Positions 49,269 through 61,279 of a DNA stretch of 64,000 nucleotides are shown piece after piece; the first letter of the stretch is position 1, and the number at the start of each line of letters is the position of its first letter. The position numbers were made by a program, and so were the translations under genes. The notes below the pieces were generated by a model. The model was not told the origin of the DNA, searched no databases, and saw only the letters and a program-made list of their open reading frames with translations. The stretch is from Phaseolus vulgaris. Taxonomy: Eukaryota > Streptophyta > Magnoliopsida > Fabales > Fabaceae. The DNA lies in assembly GCF_000499845.2 (NCBI RefSeq), contig NC_023757.2:5738118-5802117 (forward strand), given 5' to 3'.

Positions 49269-50389
49269 AAGTGAGTGAATGAATGTGTCGGTGGGTATTA
49301 TTGGTATGTGTCACCATCATTGGGGCATGTGACAGGGAGGATTTTAAATGTTCAATAAGGTTTATTTTACACTCTAATTATTTTATAATTATTTTTTAAA
49401 ATATTATATTATATTATAATAAAGATAATATCTTTTTTAGATATTAAATAGATCTTCTAGAAGGATATTTTGGCAGGTAAAATCCACCACCCTCAGTCAC
49501 GGAGGGAGATTAGAGCCTCCCTTCACTAGAAAATGACACGTTATAATACTTAGAGGAATCTTGAATGGAGAAAAGTTATTTTTTTTTGGAACTTGAACTA
49601 ATAGAAGAGAGTAGATTTTATATATAATTTAGTTGATGTAATAAAATAAAATAAAAATGTAAAATAATTTAATATAACTTTTTTAAATATAAATAAGATA
49701 AAAAATAAATTTAGATTAAAAATAGTATAAATATTAGTAAAATTAGATTTAAAATAAATTTAAATAGATATAAAATCATTATGAAATATCAAAAACAAAA
49801 ATATTATAAAATTTAGAAAAATAATTATATTTGATTTTTTATTTTAGTAATTTATTAAATTATACTAAAATATTCAATATATAATGATAAAAACCATAAA
49901 CGATTATATTCCTAATTGATTATAAATCTCCTCAACACTAAATAAACCTTTTCGATTTGTGTGTTTATTTATTTTTTTATACTTCCTGTAAAAATAGAAA
50001 CACCTTGCTTTAGACACTACCATGAACAAACATAGGGTGAATGTTTTGTTCAATAATGAATAGACTCATACCACATTTATTTTAAAAATAAGGCTAAGCA
50101 TTTTTTTCTTTTGTATTATATTTAATAAGTATTTCAAAATTAAAATAATTCTTAAAGTTTATTTATTTAATAACCTTTTAAAGATTATTAAAAAGTATAT
50201 ATAAATTTTTTATTTATAAAATTGAAGAAGGATAATTAGTGTTAACATAAAATCAAGAAAATGATAATTTATTAGACAATTAAAAAATAAAATAAACAAG
50301 GAGATTATCAATCACCTATATGATAAGTCTAGTATAGTTTAACGCCTAGTTTGCTTTAGTAAGGTTTTGAAGAAAAAATACATTATTAT

Positions 50390-52365
50390 GGTTCTGTGAT
50401 ATTTGGTGGTTGATAGTTAGGATTTTGTTCTCCTACGATGCTCATTTTTTAAGTGGTTAAAATTATTTTTCTTCTTAGTGTTATGAGATGGAGATGGATT
50501 CTTTTGGTTTTCATATTTCTTGGGGGTGTCTCAAGGATCAAGGTTGTTTTTCACAAGTCAAGTCATCTTATGTGACTCAAGTACAAAAGAAGACATTTGC
50601 ACAAACCTTGAATAATGCATGTGATATCCCTCTTTAACAACTATCTTCTCCTTGCATCAAGGGAGATTTGATATTTTTTTTAGATTGATGAAAATGTGTA
50701 TTTCACAGTTCTTGAAGATTGTAAAAATCACCTACCTAGAAGAATAGTACTATCCAAAGGTTACAAACCTCTTACTCATATGGACGTGTGCAAAAAGTTG
50801 GATCTTGCATGAAAATCTTTAGGATCTTTGGAAAGTTATTCCTCTAGGAAAATGATTTCATGAATTTTCTTTTTCTTCTCTTGAAGACATGAGAAGAGTC
50901 CTAATAGTGGGATCTTGGAATCTTAATCAGGGTATCTTGAGATTCTTTGCTTGGACTGAAGACTTTGTGCCATCTTTCATGAAACGCACCAAAGCTCCAT
51001 GTTCGATCAAAATTCACAGTCTTCCTATGGAATATTAGCACCAAAAGCAATTTTCTCTATATCAAGAGAATTTGACACTTCTCTTTCTCTTGTTGACTGC
51101 ACCATGAATAAATCTAGAAGTCTTTTTGCTAGAGTGTTGATTGATATTGATATGCTATCTGCTTTGCCAAATCAAATTTTGGTAGAAAGACTTGGTTTTG
51201 CTTTTATTCCAAATATTGAATTTGATAAATTGTCTCCATTTTGCTCTTCATGCAAAATGATAGGGTATGATTTCTAAATGTAGACGACATCCTGATAATC
51301 TCAATAACACAACAAGATTGCCTACTATATTTTCCAAACATGTTGATGTAAAGTATAAACCTGTGATTGTCCAGACCAAAGAAACTAATGTTATTTGTCA
51401 CAAGGAAGTGGTTGATGTCATAGAGAAACAAAATTATGCAGTGGAGGTACAAATATATGATGTACCTATTTGTAATGCAAGGGTGGTGAAAGTTGAGGGA
51501 ACTGCTATTGATCTCGATACCCTTGTTGAAGTTGTTGTTGACCAGGTAGAGAGTGAATCTCTTGTTGGTCAAAAGTTTAAGAAAATGGCTGAAGAAATAA
51601 GGGTTGGTTCAGGATCTCAAAATGATATTTTTGTTGATATGCCATCTTTGGAAGATGTCCATAAATAAGATGATTTGCTACAAAAAAAATTCCTTGCCTC
51701 TTGAAAATTCTAGTCTTTTAAAAGGAGTCTCTCATATCAAATATGTAACTAATGCATAAGTCCTAAATTAGTTTTTGCTAAACGGGTTAGTTCCAAATTT
51801 GTTTCTCAATATTTAGTTTTGCAAAATTGTTTCGAATCTCTTTGAGGTGGTAAACCAATTTGTTCTCTAAGTTATGAGCTGAAAAGTTGGAAAATGATGA
51901 ACCATTAAGGAAAGACAGTGAATTAGTTTAAATCTTCATGAGACTGAGACATTCTCCTAAAGTTGGATTGAAAGTGAAAAAGATGACCTCCAAAACAGGT
52001 CAACCCAATAAAAAGTAATGTTAGTGATGTGGAGCAACATTACAAGATTTTATTACCGTTGCTAAACGATAGTTCATCTAATTGGATTTTTTAAATTTAT
52101 TCGTTCCATTTCGCTGTCTTTGGAAGTTACGCATTAAAGAAGGTTCTTTTGTTTGCCTTCTTGTCTTTATTTATTTTTCTTTTCATTTTTTTGGTTTATA
52201 CTCTAAATGTAGTTGCTTAGGCTACTATTGAGAGTTTCTTTTCCTTTTCTTTTTTTACATGAGTTTGGTCTAGTATTACTTATTTTTTTTTTAGTTTTAT
52301 GTTATTTTCATGTTATGACACATGTTGCCTAACATAAATTTTATTTTAAAAAAATGTTAATATAT
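50390..52365 (+). mobile_element. LINE with ORF1 and 3' tail but no ORF2
   Basis: At 50690-51300, in several frames, lies a DUF4283/zinc-knuckle ORF1 as in plant LINEs: GSWNLNQGILRFFAWTEDF, KIHSLPMEY, ARVLIDIDMLSALPNQILVE and FAFIPNIEFDKLSPFCSSC. A trailing acidic frame continues to 51668. After this comes low-complexity text ending with GTTGCCTAACATAAATTTTA and A-rich sequence, resembling the tail of the LINE at 31.6 kb. No endonuclease or reverse transcriptase is found, so ORF2 was deleted. Confidence 0.75.
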
Positions 52366-55119
52366 TTTTTATTTTTTTAAATAATGCATTAAATTACAAT
52401 TAATTTAAATAATAAAAAATAATTTAATATAAATGAAAATTAATTGATGTTGTTTAATTTATTTTTTTATGTAAATTGTTATTGTTGATGATTATGAGTA
52501 GAAAAAATTAATAAAATAAATTAAAAAAGAAAAATTATATTAATTACATTATAATAATTGGAATCACGTGACAAAAGTGAGAGAATTAACAAATTCTGTG
52601 TTCAATAATACAAGAAATCTTCCACTACAATTAATTCCTCATAGACAAAGACATGAAGATGGTGATCATGATTGAAACTATGTATTCTAGTCGAAAGTGG
52701 CAACTCACACCTTGGAAAATACACAAACAATGACAAAATTGAATTGTTTATTTAAAACTAGAAATTTGTGGAGGACAAATCTGATGAAATAATTCGTAAT
52801 TTATAAAACAGAAGTTACATTGATAAATACAACATAAAAAAACATTTATATTTAATCGAGAACAAAAAATAATCTCAATTATGTTTTTCGATTTCAGTTA
52901 AATATGTATTTGTTTAATTTATATTATGTTCATATTGTTTTAATTTCATTTATTTTCGTTCCATGTAACTTTAGCTCTCACTAGAAATTTGAATTAATTT
53001 TATAAAAAATTAAACCTCTCTATACTTAAAAGTTACATATTAAATATTATTTCATATATTTTAAATTAAATTATTTTTAATATTATTACCTCAATTTTTT
53101 ACACTTCAATAAGTATATAATAATTTTTTCCAGATTTAATATATTTTTTATTCCAACTAATGTTTATTAATTATAAATCTAATTTATTTTTTAAACATTA
53201 AATTTTCATGTTTAAAATAAAATTTTCGAAGTTTAATTAATTTCAATTTTAATTATTTCATAAATAATTAAACTGTAACAAATAATATTTAAAGCTACAA
53301 CTTTAAAATATTTTAAGAGATTGGATCTTTCTAATAAGTTTTTACACATTGTAAATTGAAATTCATACATTATATTATTAATTACATTGCAAATTAACAG
53401 CCATACTTATATTATTAGTTACACATTCATTTTATAATAACTAAAAATAATAATATTAATAATAGTTAAATTTTTAAATAAGAATTTTATTAATTTCACA
53501 ATTCACTGAAGAACCTACGTATTTGAAGATACGAGTGGTGCAGATTGCTCTCAGTACACTCATTGAAATTCTTACGTCATTCTATACGCACGATTCTCAT
53601 CGCCTCATTCTAGAAGGAAATAGATTATTTTTTCTCAAAAAATATTATTTTAATATTTACATATATTTAAAAACATTAGTTAGTTTATAAGTGTGATCTG
53701 ATTAATTATTTTATTTCAGTAAAAAGTTATTTATTTATTTTATTTATAATCTGATGCAGAGTTTCACCATATTATCACTTTTCACCGTGAAATGTATTAT
53801 TAATTTAACTTCTAGAATCATTTTCGTCAACAAATCATTTATTTTTTCTGGTAAAAAAAAAACAAATCACTTGTGGAAATACTTTATTATTTATTACTAT
53901 CATTTATTAATATTATTTAAAAATATTAACTTAGAAACAATAATACCTTGTACACATTCTTAAAATCCAGATAAATTAAAATCCCTGCTGCTTCTATCCA
54001 CTTTAGTACCTTTAGTAACCCCACTCATTAAATACTTAATTTTAATTTTTTTAACACGATATAATATATCATAGAGTTGTAGTTCAAATAATCGATTTAA
54101 ATTTTCTAAATTTAAAGTAAACAACTTTCATTTTTTAATTTTTATATATTTAAGCAAAATATATTATATACAAATTAAGACTCTATAATTAAAAATTAAA
54201 TATTTCACATTATATATAATATTTAGTAAATGGATAAATAATCATACTATTTTTTTATAATTGTATTTTTTTTAAAGTTTAATAATACTTTTTCTAACAA
54301 TTTTAAAATTTCTAAGTTTTTACACCATATATAATAAATTAAAAAACTAAAATCTTAACTAAATAATATTTTGGTGACTATGTCAAATTTTCAAATCATT
54401 TTCAATATTTTTGTGGGATCAACTCAATCAACCAAATGTTTAATTTAATACATAGTATTGGAATTCTTTCAATAATTCGGTTAATAATTTAAATATTTTT
54501 TTTTCTAAACTCTTAGGTTAAATGTGTACAATACTTAATTTAGTTTTTGAATTTAGTGATTGACTTTAACAATATTATTTCAACAGATTTAATGTTATAA
54601 CATCAACGTTGTGTTGGATGTGAAAATAAAAAAAATGAATTAAAAGATGTGATTTCGTTTCTTAAAATTTTTGACGGAATGATTTGTTCTAACATACCTA
54701 ATAATTTCACATTTTAAGAAATATTTTAAGAATAAAACCATAACAAAATTTAAAACTCTAAATGAATAATATCTCAAATATAGTAATTGATTATAACAAT
54801 ATTATCTTAACAAAGTTGTATAAAGTTGTATGGTAGACAAATAAGTTTATAAGTGAACCAAAATATAATTTGAGAGAATTTTGACTTATTATAATTTTTT
54901 TTATTTTGATAGATACAAAATTGTTTGAAGAGTCTATAAATCACTTAGAGAATAAATAACTAGTTGATGCATGACTTAGAATTTGAATTGACTCAACTGA
55001 GTGTAATGCTGCTCAATGTACAAGACTTGTGCCAAAAGCATAAGCATGGAAGCCTCAATTCCAAAATCACTCTGACAACTGCTAACAAGTCATTGTCAAT
55101 CCAAGGTCTGAGCTTTGCT
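52366..55119. other. A+T-rich spacer
   Basis: Very A+T-rich, no gene. The text near 55060-55110 leads into the gypsy polypurine tract and may be a remnant of that element's internal region. Confidence 0.5.
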
Positions 55120-55530
55120 TGAGAGCAAACAAAGAGTTAAGTTGGGGGAGTTGATAAGTTCCTAGCTATAACAAAAATCATAGTTAAAAATGCACGTAAA
55201 AGAGTTTGTACAATTGACAGGAAGAAAGCATGCCAATCACCCCAACCACAAATGTGTATGAAGAACATGAAAAGAAGAAGGAAACTACATAGAATTGTGC
55301 AAAAAAGTCAGAAAAACAAGTAAACAAGGGTGGAGCATTAGAGTCAATGCGCTCAACGCATGGATAATGGCTTAGTGATGAGTATTTTAGGGCAAGTGTA
55401 CTGCATGAGAAGTAATAATTTTCCCTAAGGAAGAATATTGAATCCACAAGGAACAATTGAATAATCAAGTATAAGATTCACTAAATAGAAAACAAAATAA
55501 TAAAGTTTGTTGGGAGTTTATTATAATGAT
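55120..55530 (+). repeat. gypsy polypurine tract and LTR-like repeat
   Basis: AAGTTGGGGGAGT followed by TGATAAGTTCC (LTR start at 55152) matches the 3' junction style of Tat/Athila gypsy elements. At 55386-55530 lies the module shared with 46681-46835. The sequence between 55152 and 55385 has no recognisable frame. The two modules may come from one LTR or from nested elements. Confidence 0.55.
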
Positions 55531-55589
55531 TGCAAGAATTGTTTATATGACAGTTTAATCATTCTTCATTTTTTTATTTAATAGCAAGA

Positions 55590-56095
55590 CTTTGAGACTA
55601 GACTTTCAAGGCTATATCTGAGGTTGGATCTTATGCTGATGATTCAGATGAGGTTAACCATGTGTATTCTACACACAACGAGATCATTAGGACTAGGTGT
55701 TAGGTCGAGTCTGTTGGTGGAAGAACAAAGAAAGACTTTATGGAGTAGAACAACTTGTTGGAAGTTACAAAGGTGGAAATGATAACTTGAAGCAGCAAGT
55801 TTCTTCTTTGTCTTGCAGTTCTACAGACATTTCCTAACTCAGACAACAACTCTCAACAAGTGAGGAGGCAAATGAAAGATTGGCTCGTCAGTTCCAATCC
55901 TTTCAATCGCTTTTTGATTTAATTATGCAATTCCTACCTCAAGATGCTTAGAGTCTTCTACAATAACATCGATCTATGCAGAACCAACCAAATCCACAGA
56001 TCCCAATGCAGCAAGACCAACATCATGATCAACAACAACAAGAGCAAGCATAAGAACCAGAGCAACCACAACAACAAGAAAATAATTAGGATGGC
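55590..56095 (+). pseudogene. CACTA transposase C-terminal remnant (Transposase_24-like)
   Basis: In shifting frames one reads VESVGGRTKKDFME, then QLRQQLSTSEEANERLARQF and a Gln-rich end (IPMQQDQHHDQQQQEQA) closing near 56090. Ptta/En/Spm transposase-type proteins usually end with a W.EAVGG..KGRVYG motif, a coiled coil and a Gln-rich tail, so the order fits. Stops make it non-functional. The family call is moderate. Confidence 0.55.
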
Positions 56096-56874
56096 AAAAT
56101 GTTGATCAATCCTCTCCTGATTATGCACATTATTAATTACATTGTTATTAGAATTTTAATGTAGTTTTTTTTATGCACATTCTTTATTTCTATTTCAAGT
56201 CCAATGATTAATACGTATTTATGTACATTTATTTAATATCTCAAGACCAATAATATATGCATTTTATGAATGATACATTGGATATTAAATTCATTTGTAT
56301 GTTATTTATTTGGAGAATGTGGAATTGACATACGACATAAACAATTGTATAGGTATATGAAATTTATGAAAAGCCTACAAAAATTTGTTGTTTTCGGAAT
56401 TACCTAATTACTGACAAATGCATCCATTGGTAATGTACGGGAAGACCCATCCGTTGGTAATGTACGGAAAGGACTATCTGTCAGTAATTATCGAAGGCCA
56501 CATCTATTGATAATTAATAAAGGGCTCATATGTTGATAATTATTGACGAACACATCTTTCAATAGATTATTGACGAATTCATTCATCAATAAATGGGTTC
56601 AGATATTTAGTCCAAAAATGAAATTATCGAGGGATAATCTCTCGGTAATTTCTGAAGGATAATGTCGTCGATAATTATGAAAGAATTTACCAAAAGATAC
56701 ATATGTCGATAATTACTGACATGCATAATAAATCTATCGGTAAGCATTATCAACAATAGTTTTACCGGTGTATTTAGTACCGTAGTTTTTTTGTCAGAAA
56801 AATACAATTATCGATGAATTTTTAACATTATCTACAGATTCTGACAATCGGTAATACCACATTTTTTGGTAGTG
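55590..56874 (+). mobile_element. CACTA (En/Spm) transposon 3' end with transposase remnant
   Basis: The right terminus is ..TTTTTTGGTAGTG at 56874, the inverse of a CACTACCAAAAAA end. Upstream, from 56390, are many subterminal repeats of TCGGTAAT/GTCGATAATTA type in both orientations, a CACTA hallmark. The left terminus was not found. The extent upstream of the transposase remnant is uncertain. Confidence 0.72.
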
Positions 56875-57204
56875 ATTGTCATTCAAGCTCAACAGGTGTT
56901 GATTTAGCTACTCATAATGATTGATACAATACAATAAAATTCTAAAGCTAGCACCAAAGATTATGAGTTTTTCAACTAGTTTTTGCTCCTTTTTTCTCGT
57001 GTCTCTCCCTCAAAAAAATCTCTCCAAAACTAACCTTAAGCTTCTATTTATACTATTGATTCATTTGGTCCTATTTTTATAAATTTCGCTTAGTGCTTGG
57101 CTAATTCGCTCAACGACTTAGGATTTTTCATCTAAAGGATTTTTCGCTTAGTGCTTCTTATGGTTGCATTCAACGAATGGTCTTTCTTAGCTTAAGAGTT
57201 TATA
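56875..57204. repeat. LTR-like repeat between CACTA end and copia
   Basis: It contains TTCGCTTAGTGCTTGGC, ATTCGCTCAACGACTT and TTTTTCGCTTAGTGCTTC, words that recall 47515-47610 (CTCGCTTGAGTG). It is probably the remainder of the gypsy LTR interrupted by the CACTA element. No gene. Confidence 0.45.
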
Positions 57205-58577
57205 GTATGCGGCCAACCTACATAATATCAGCCAAGATAGCAACAATTCCACAATACCCTGCTTCAAGTGCTGCTTTTGGAGACAACCTTTTTTTTGTGA
57301 GAAGACCATGAGACAATATTAGAGCCAAAATACACACAATATCTTATTATAGATTTTTTGTCATCTATATCACTATCCTTCTCTGAGTCACAGAAGCCCT
57401 GAATTGTGTTATTGGTGTTATGTTTGATAATAATTTTGTGATCTGCCTTTGATATACCTTAGGATTCATTTGGCTGTCTTCCAATGATGCTCTTAAGGAC
57501 TGTGCATGAACTAAGATACTTTATTCACAGAAAACGTGAGTTCTGGACGAGTGATGAGCACATATTTAAGAGTACCCATTATGGATCTGAATAAAGACGA
57601 ATCAGAAAAGGATGTAGAAGCATTTTGTGGAAGCTTTAAATGGGTAATCATGGGTGTAGGTTGCAAATAGGACTCAAGCATCTGTGTTCGTTGAAGAATA
57701 CTTTGAATATAGTGACGCTGCGATAAATGCAAAGATCCATCCTGAAGAGTGGAGACGTCAATACCAAGGAAGTGATGTAGAGGACCCAAATCCTTTAGAG
57801 CAAAATCAGAATTGAGAGTGGAAATAAAATTCGTAATACCAGTAGGTACAGATCTAGTGATAATAATATCATCTACATATATAAGTACAAACAAAGAAGA
57901 AGAATGAGTAAAATGAACAAACAGTGATGGATCACTAGTTGTGGAATTAAAACCAAGACATTGAAGAGTGATACTTAGCTTTTTGTACCATGAACAGGGT
58001 GTTTGTTTGGCCGTAAATAGCTTTGTTAAGCTTACACACTAGCTGAGGATTGACATGGTGGTTGTTGCCTGTAGACATCCTCATGCATATCACCATTTAA
58101 AAACGCGTTATTGACGTCGATTTGATGAATGTTCCATTGAGCAGATACTGCATGAGCAAGCACCACTCTGATGGTAGTATGTTTGATTACAGGACTAAAC
58201 GTCTTTGAATAGTTAAGACCTTCAGTTTGATTGTAACCCTTGTCCACAAGTCGTGCCTTATGACGCTGAAACGTGCCATTTGCATTATACTTGTTCTTAA
58301 ATATTCATTTACAGTCAACAATGTTTACTCCTAGCGGTAAAGAAGTCAAAGTCCAAGTTCTATTGTTGATCAGAGCACAAAATTCATTTTGCATGGTTTG
58401 ATTCCATTGAGGATATTGTAGGGCAGTTTTGAAATTAACAGGCTCAGAGGGCACAAAAACAAGAGATGCAATATATATTTTGGGCTTGGAAATACTGGAC
58501 TTAGTCCAAGTAGTCATGGGATGAATGTTTGTTTTGATTAGATAAATAAACAAAAGAATCAGTGGTGGTGACAACAT
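57205..58577 (-). pseudogene. copia reverse transcriptase and RNase H remnant
   Basis: RT pieces include YNQTEGLNYSKTFSPVIK, WNIHQIDVNNAFLNGD and the active-site motif LIYVDDIIIT at about 57885. They are followed by DFALKDLGPLHHFLGIDV. Beyond 57511 the copia RNase H start can still be read in broken frames (GFCDSE.., YCVYFGSNIVSWSSHKK, SKSST) down to about 57205. The conserved YVDD is intact, but stops and shifts elsewhere disable the frame. Confidence 0.82.
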
Positions 58578-59304
58578 GTGAGGATGTGTGATTGTGTAAA
58601 GGTGATGTGGGTAGTGTGATATGATCAGAAATAGGAATAGAAGGAGTAAAGGAAGATATCACTATTAAAATAGGAGGAGAAATTGGAGACACTAGAGCAT
58701 CATCAGATTTGGATAAAAAACCATATTTTGAAATAGAGTATGGAAAAATATCTTCATTAAAAACTAAATGTATATATATAAATTCTACCAGTAGGCGAAA
58801 GACATATGTAGCCTTTATTACATTGACTATAGCCAAGGAATAAACAACAAGAAAACATGAAATTTAATTTGTTAAGATTGTAGGAATGAAGTAAAGGATA
58901 ACAAGCATAACCAAAACTTCGAAATTTAGTATAATCAAGTTTGTTATGAAAAAGAAGTTCATGTGGAGTCTTACCTTGTATGACAAAAGAAGGAAGAACA
59001 TTCATAATCTGACTAGCTGTGAGAAAAGCTTCACCCCAAAAATTCATAGGAAGCGAAGCCGCAAAGAGCATAGACAGCCCCATATCAGCTATATGGCGAC
59101 GCTTCCTTTCAGTGGCACCATTTTTCTCATGTGTATGTGGACAAGTGAAACGGTGTTGCATACCATATTATTGATAAAATATTTAAAACAGTGAAATTGT
59201 TTTGCATTATCTGTTTGAATAATTTTAATTTTAAGACCAGTTTCATTCTCAGCTAATAATTTGAAGGCAGGTAGCGCTTGTGATTTAGAGCGTAACAAAT
59301 ACAA
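58501..59304 (-). pseudogene. copia integrase core remnant
   Basis: Fragments in different frames include IKIIQTDNAKQFHCF (the catalytic Asp region, normally TDNGGEF), HTHEKNGATERKRRHI (containing the catalytic Glu) and MNFWGEAFLTAS..INVLPS-like text, then the plant copia linker KFRSFGYACYPLL and FLGYSQCNKGYICL. The Gly of the TDNGGEF motif is changed and frames are interrupted, so no active enzyme is made. Confidence 0.82.
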
Positions 59305-59327
59305 CCAAGTGAATTTGGAATAAGCAT

Positions 59328-60178
59328 TTAAAATGAAATATAATATTTTTCACCATTCATAGCATACATAGAAGCATGACCCCATATATCAATGTATATT
59401 AATTGTAAAGGCAAAGTATAGACAATCGTAGAAGACGAAACAAGAAGTTTATGAGCTTTCCCTTGAACACACGCATCACAGAAAACAGGTATAGTAGTAC
59501 AAGCAATATTACATTGATTTAAGATGTTCTTGACTACATGAAAATTGCAATGTCCAAGTCTGTTGTGCCACAAATTTAAAAGACGTGTAATTAGTAGAGT
59601 AAGGACAAGATCTTAGAGTAGGAAAAATGTATAAACCATCTTTAATGATGCCTTGAAACAAAATTTGCTTGGTTACCTGATGTTTAACATAATAAGAATC
59701 AGAGTAAAAATCAAAGAAAACATTATTATCATTGGCAAATTTGGAAACGCTTAACAAATTTTTATTAAGCGTAGAAGCATGCAAAAGATTTTGTAAAGAA
59801 AGAACAATGTTAGTGACAAGAGAAACACAAGATGCAAAACCAATATGAGAGATAACCATACCTAGACCATTACCAAGCTTAACATATGCAGAACCTTTAT
59901 ATTCTTGATTATCACTAAAAAGAGTTGGGTCATGTGTTATGGTGAGAGGCCCCACTGTCCAGATACCAGAGAGGGTCTTCGATGGTTGAGGGTGTGCCAA
60001 GAATCGATGGTTCACCATCATCAAGAAAGAGAGTAGAAAAATGAGATGTGTCAGCAGTGACCATTGAAGAAGATTGCTTACCAGTCCATCGCCAACATTG
60101 AAGCGCATTATGACTAGTTTTAGAACGTAGTTGACCGCAAACCCGATTAGATTTCCAGGATGCAGAAGTAGAGGAGTT
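59328..60178 (-). pseudogene. copia protease and GAG-pre-integrase remnant
   Basis: The aspartic protease motif DSGASHH is readable near 59970-59950 in one frame, but the next residues (THDPTLFSDN) continue in another, so a small deletion broke the frame right after the active site. Downstream, LLSVSKFANDNNVFFDF and the zinc finger MWHNRLGHCNF..C..C (59573-59450) define the HHCC pre-integrase domain typical of copia polyproteins. Confidence 0.82.
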
Positions 60179-61032
60179 CTAAGAATCACGGTGAAATTGA
60201 TGTGGTCCATTAGATCGAGAATATCTGCTTGAGTGTTTATGTGGAAAACGACCACGACGAGAGTATTGATTGAAATAGGGACGAAAAGATGGGGTTTGAT
60301 GATACTGAGAGTGAACAGAAGTAGCATTAACTCGAAAGGGTGAGTGAACAAGTTTATACCTTTGAAAACGTTCTTCTTGGGCAAGTAAGAGAGATTCAAT
60401 GTCATTAATAGAGTAAGGATCACTGCAAGACGTAATAGGTACAATAAACACATTGTATTCTTCTGGTAACCCTTCAAGAATACTCTGAATGTGATCTTCA
60501 GTAGTGATTATTGTGGCACCGACAGCAAGCACGTTGATAGCCTTTTTAATATCATGGAGATAAACAAAAACCGTTTTGTCATTCTTGGGAGTCTTTAGAA
60601 GCAATTTCATCTTCTGAATTTGAGCATTCGTAAGAGATGCAAATTGTTCTTGAAGACATTTCCAAATTTGTGCGGAAGTATCCAAACCCACAACTTTTGT
60701 AAGAATCTATGTAGTCATTGAAGCAAGAAGTCAGACTATGATAAGTTGATTTTGTTGTTGATATTGAAGAAAAACATTTTACGATTGAGAAGTAGAAGAA
60801 GAAGGAGATGAAGAAGGAACTTGATTTCCTTCAAAAAAAAACTTAGGCCACATATAGTGGCAAGAACTTGATGACTCCAGAGAAGAAAATTATTTTCATC
60901 AAGTTTGAGACTTATGGAAGTGGTGAATTGTTGAATAGAGGTCATTGTGGAAGAAGATGAAAAAAGTAAAGCAAAGGAAGAAGAAGAAGTTGGGACGAAC
61001 ACCTTAGTTGAAAAAGTTGACTTTAATACCAT
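60179..61032 (-). pseudogene. copia gag remnant (UBN2/gag-polypeptide type)
   Basis: Two frames join here. The upstream part has TTSISLKLDENNFLLWSHQV, the usual start of plant copia gag. The downstream part (60691-60179) has MGLDTSAQIWKCLQEQFA and LPEEYNVFIVPITS, followed by an Arg/Ser/His-rich tail. A frameshift separates them near 60700. The CCHC zinc knuckle expected after the tail is not intact. In a working element gag would form the cytoplasmic particle. Confidence 0.82.
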
Positions 61033-61190
61033 GTTAATAGGAGAGAGAATGAGTAAAGAAAGAAAAGAGTAAAAACTTATATATTGAAAAGTGAATTAAA
61101 ACTAATAATATAAAGATAAAGATAAACTAACTGATAATAATAAGAAAAACTATGAATAATAACAAAATTAGTTATTTTAACAGTCAAACA
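61032..61190 (-). repeat. copia 5' LTR (159 bp) with adjacent primer-binding site
   Basis: The minus strand begins TGTTTGACTGTT and ends CCTATTAACA, giving TGTT..AACA terminal inverted repeats. It is followed at once by TGGTATTAAAG (61031-61021), a decayed match to the tRNA-Met primer site TGGTATCAGAG. The LTR is short and A+T-rich. No partner LTR was found, so age cannot be estimated from LTR divergence. Confidence 0.8.
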
Positions 61191-61279
61191 TTATGATTTG
61201 AGAGCTAATCTTCGTAAGTCCATCGTGAAAGGAAAAGCTAGATAACCATACATCTTAATTGAATGTCGTGGAGGGTGTC

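Larger units (their letters stand above)
47911..50389. other. A+T-rich spacer
   Basis: Two (TA)n tracts. Otherwise very A+T-rich with no coding signal. Confidence 0.5.
57205..61190 (-). mobile_element. Decayed Ty1/copia LTR retrotransposon, 5' LTR present, 3' LTR missing
   Basis: Reading the minus strand from 61190 downwards, the order is 5' LTR, tRNA-Met-like primer site, gag, protease, integrase, reverse transcriptase and RNase H, which is the Ty1/copia order. The frame is broken many times by stops and shifts. Homology fades after the RNase H start near 57205, where gypsy-LTR-like repeat sequence begins. I find no second copy of the 159-bp LTR in the window. The element is therefore 3'-truncated and cannot be autonomous. 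It lies in the same orientation as the glycosyltransferase gene just upstream. Confidence 0.88.

Noticed and set aside
51204..51572. Minus-strand 122-codon frame
   Set aside because: It is antisense to the LINE ORF1 remnant and lacks any known domain.
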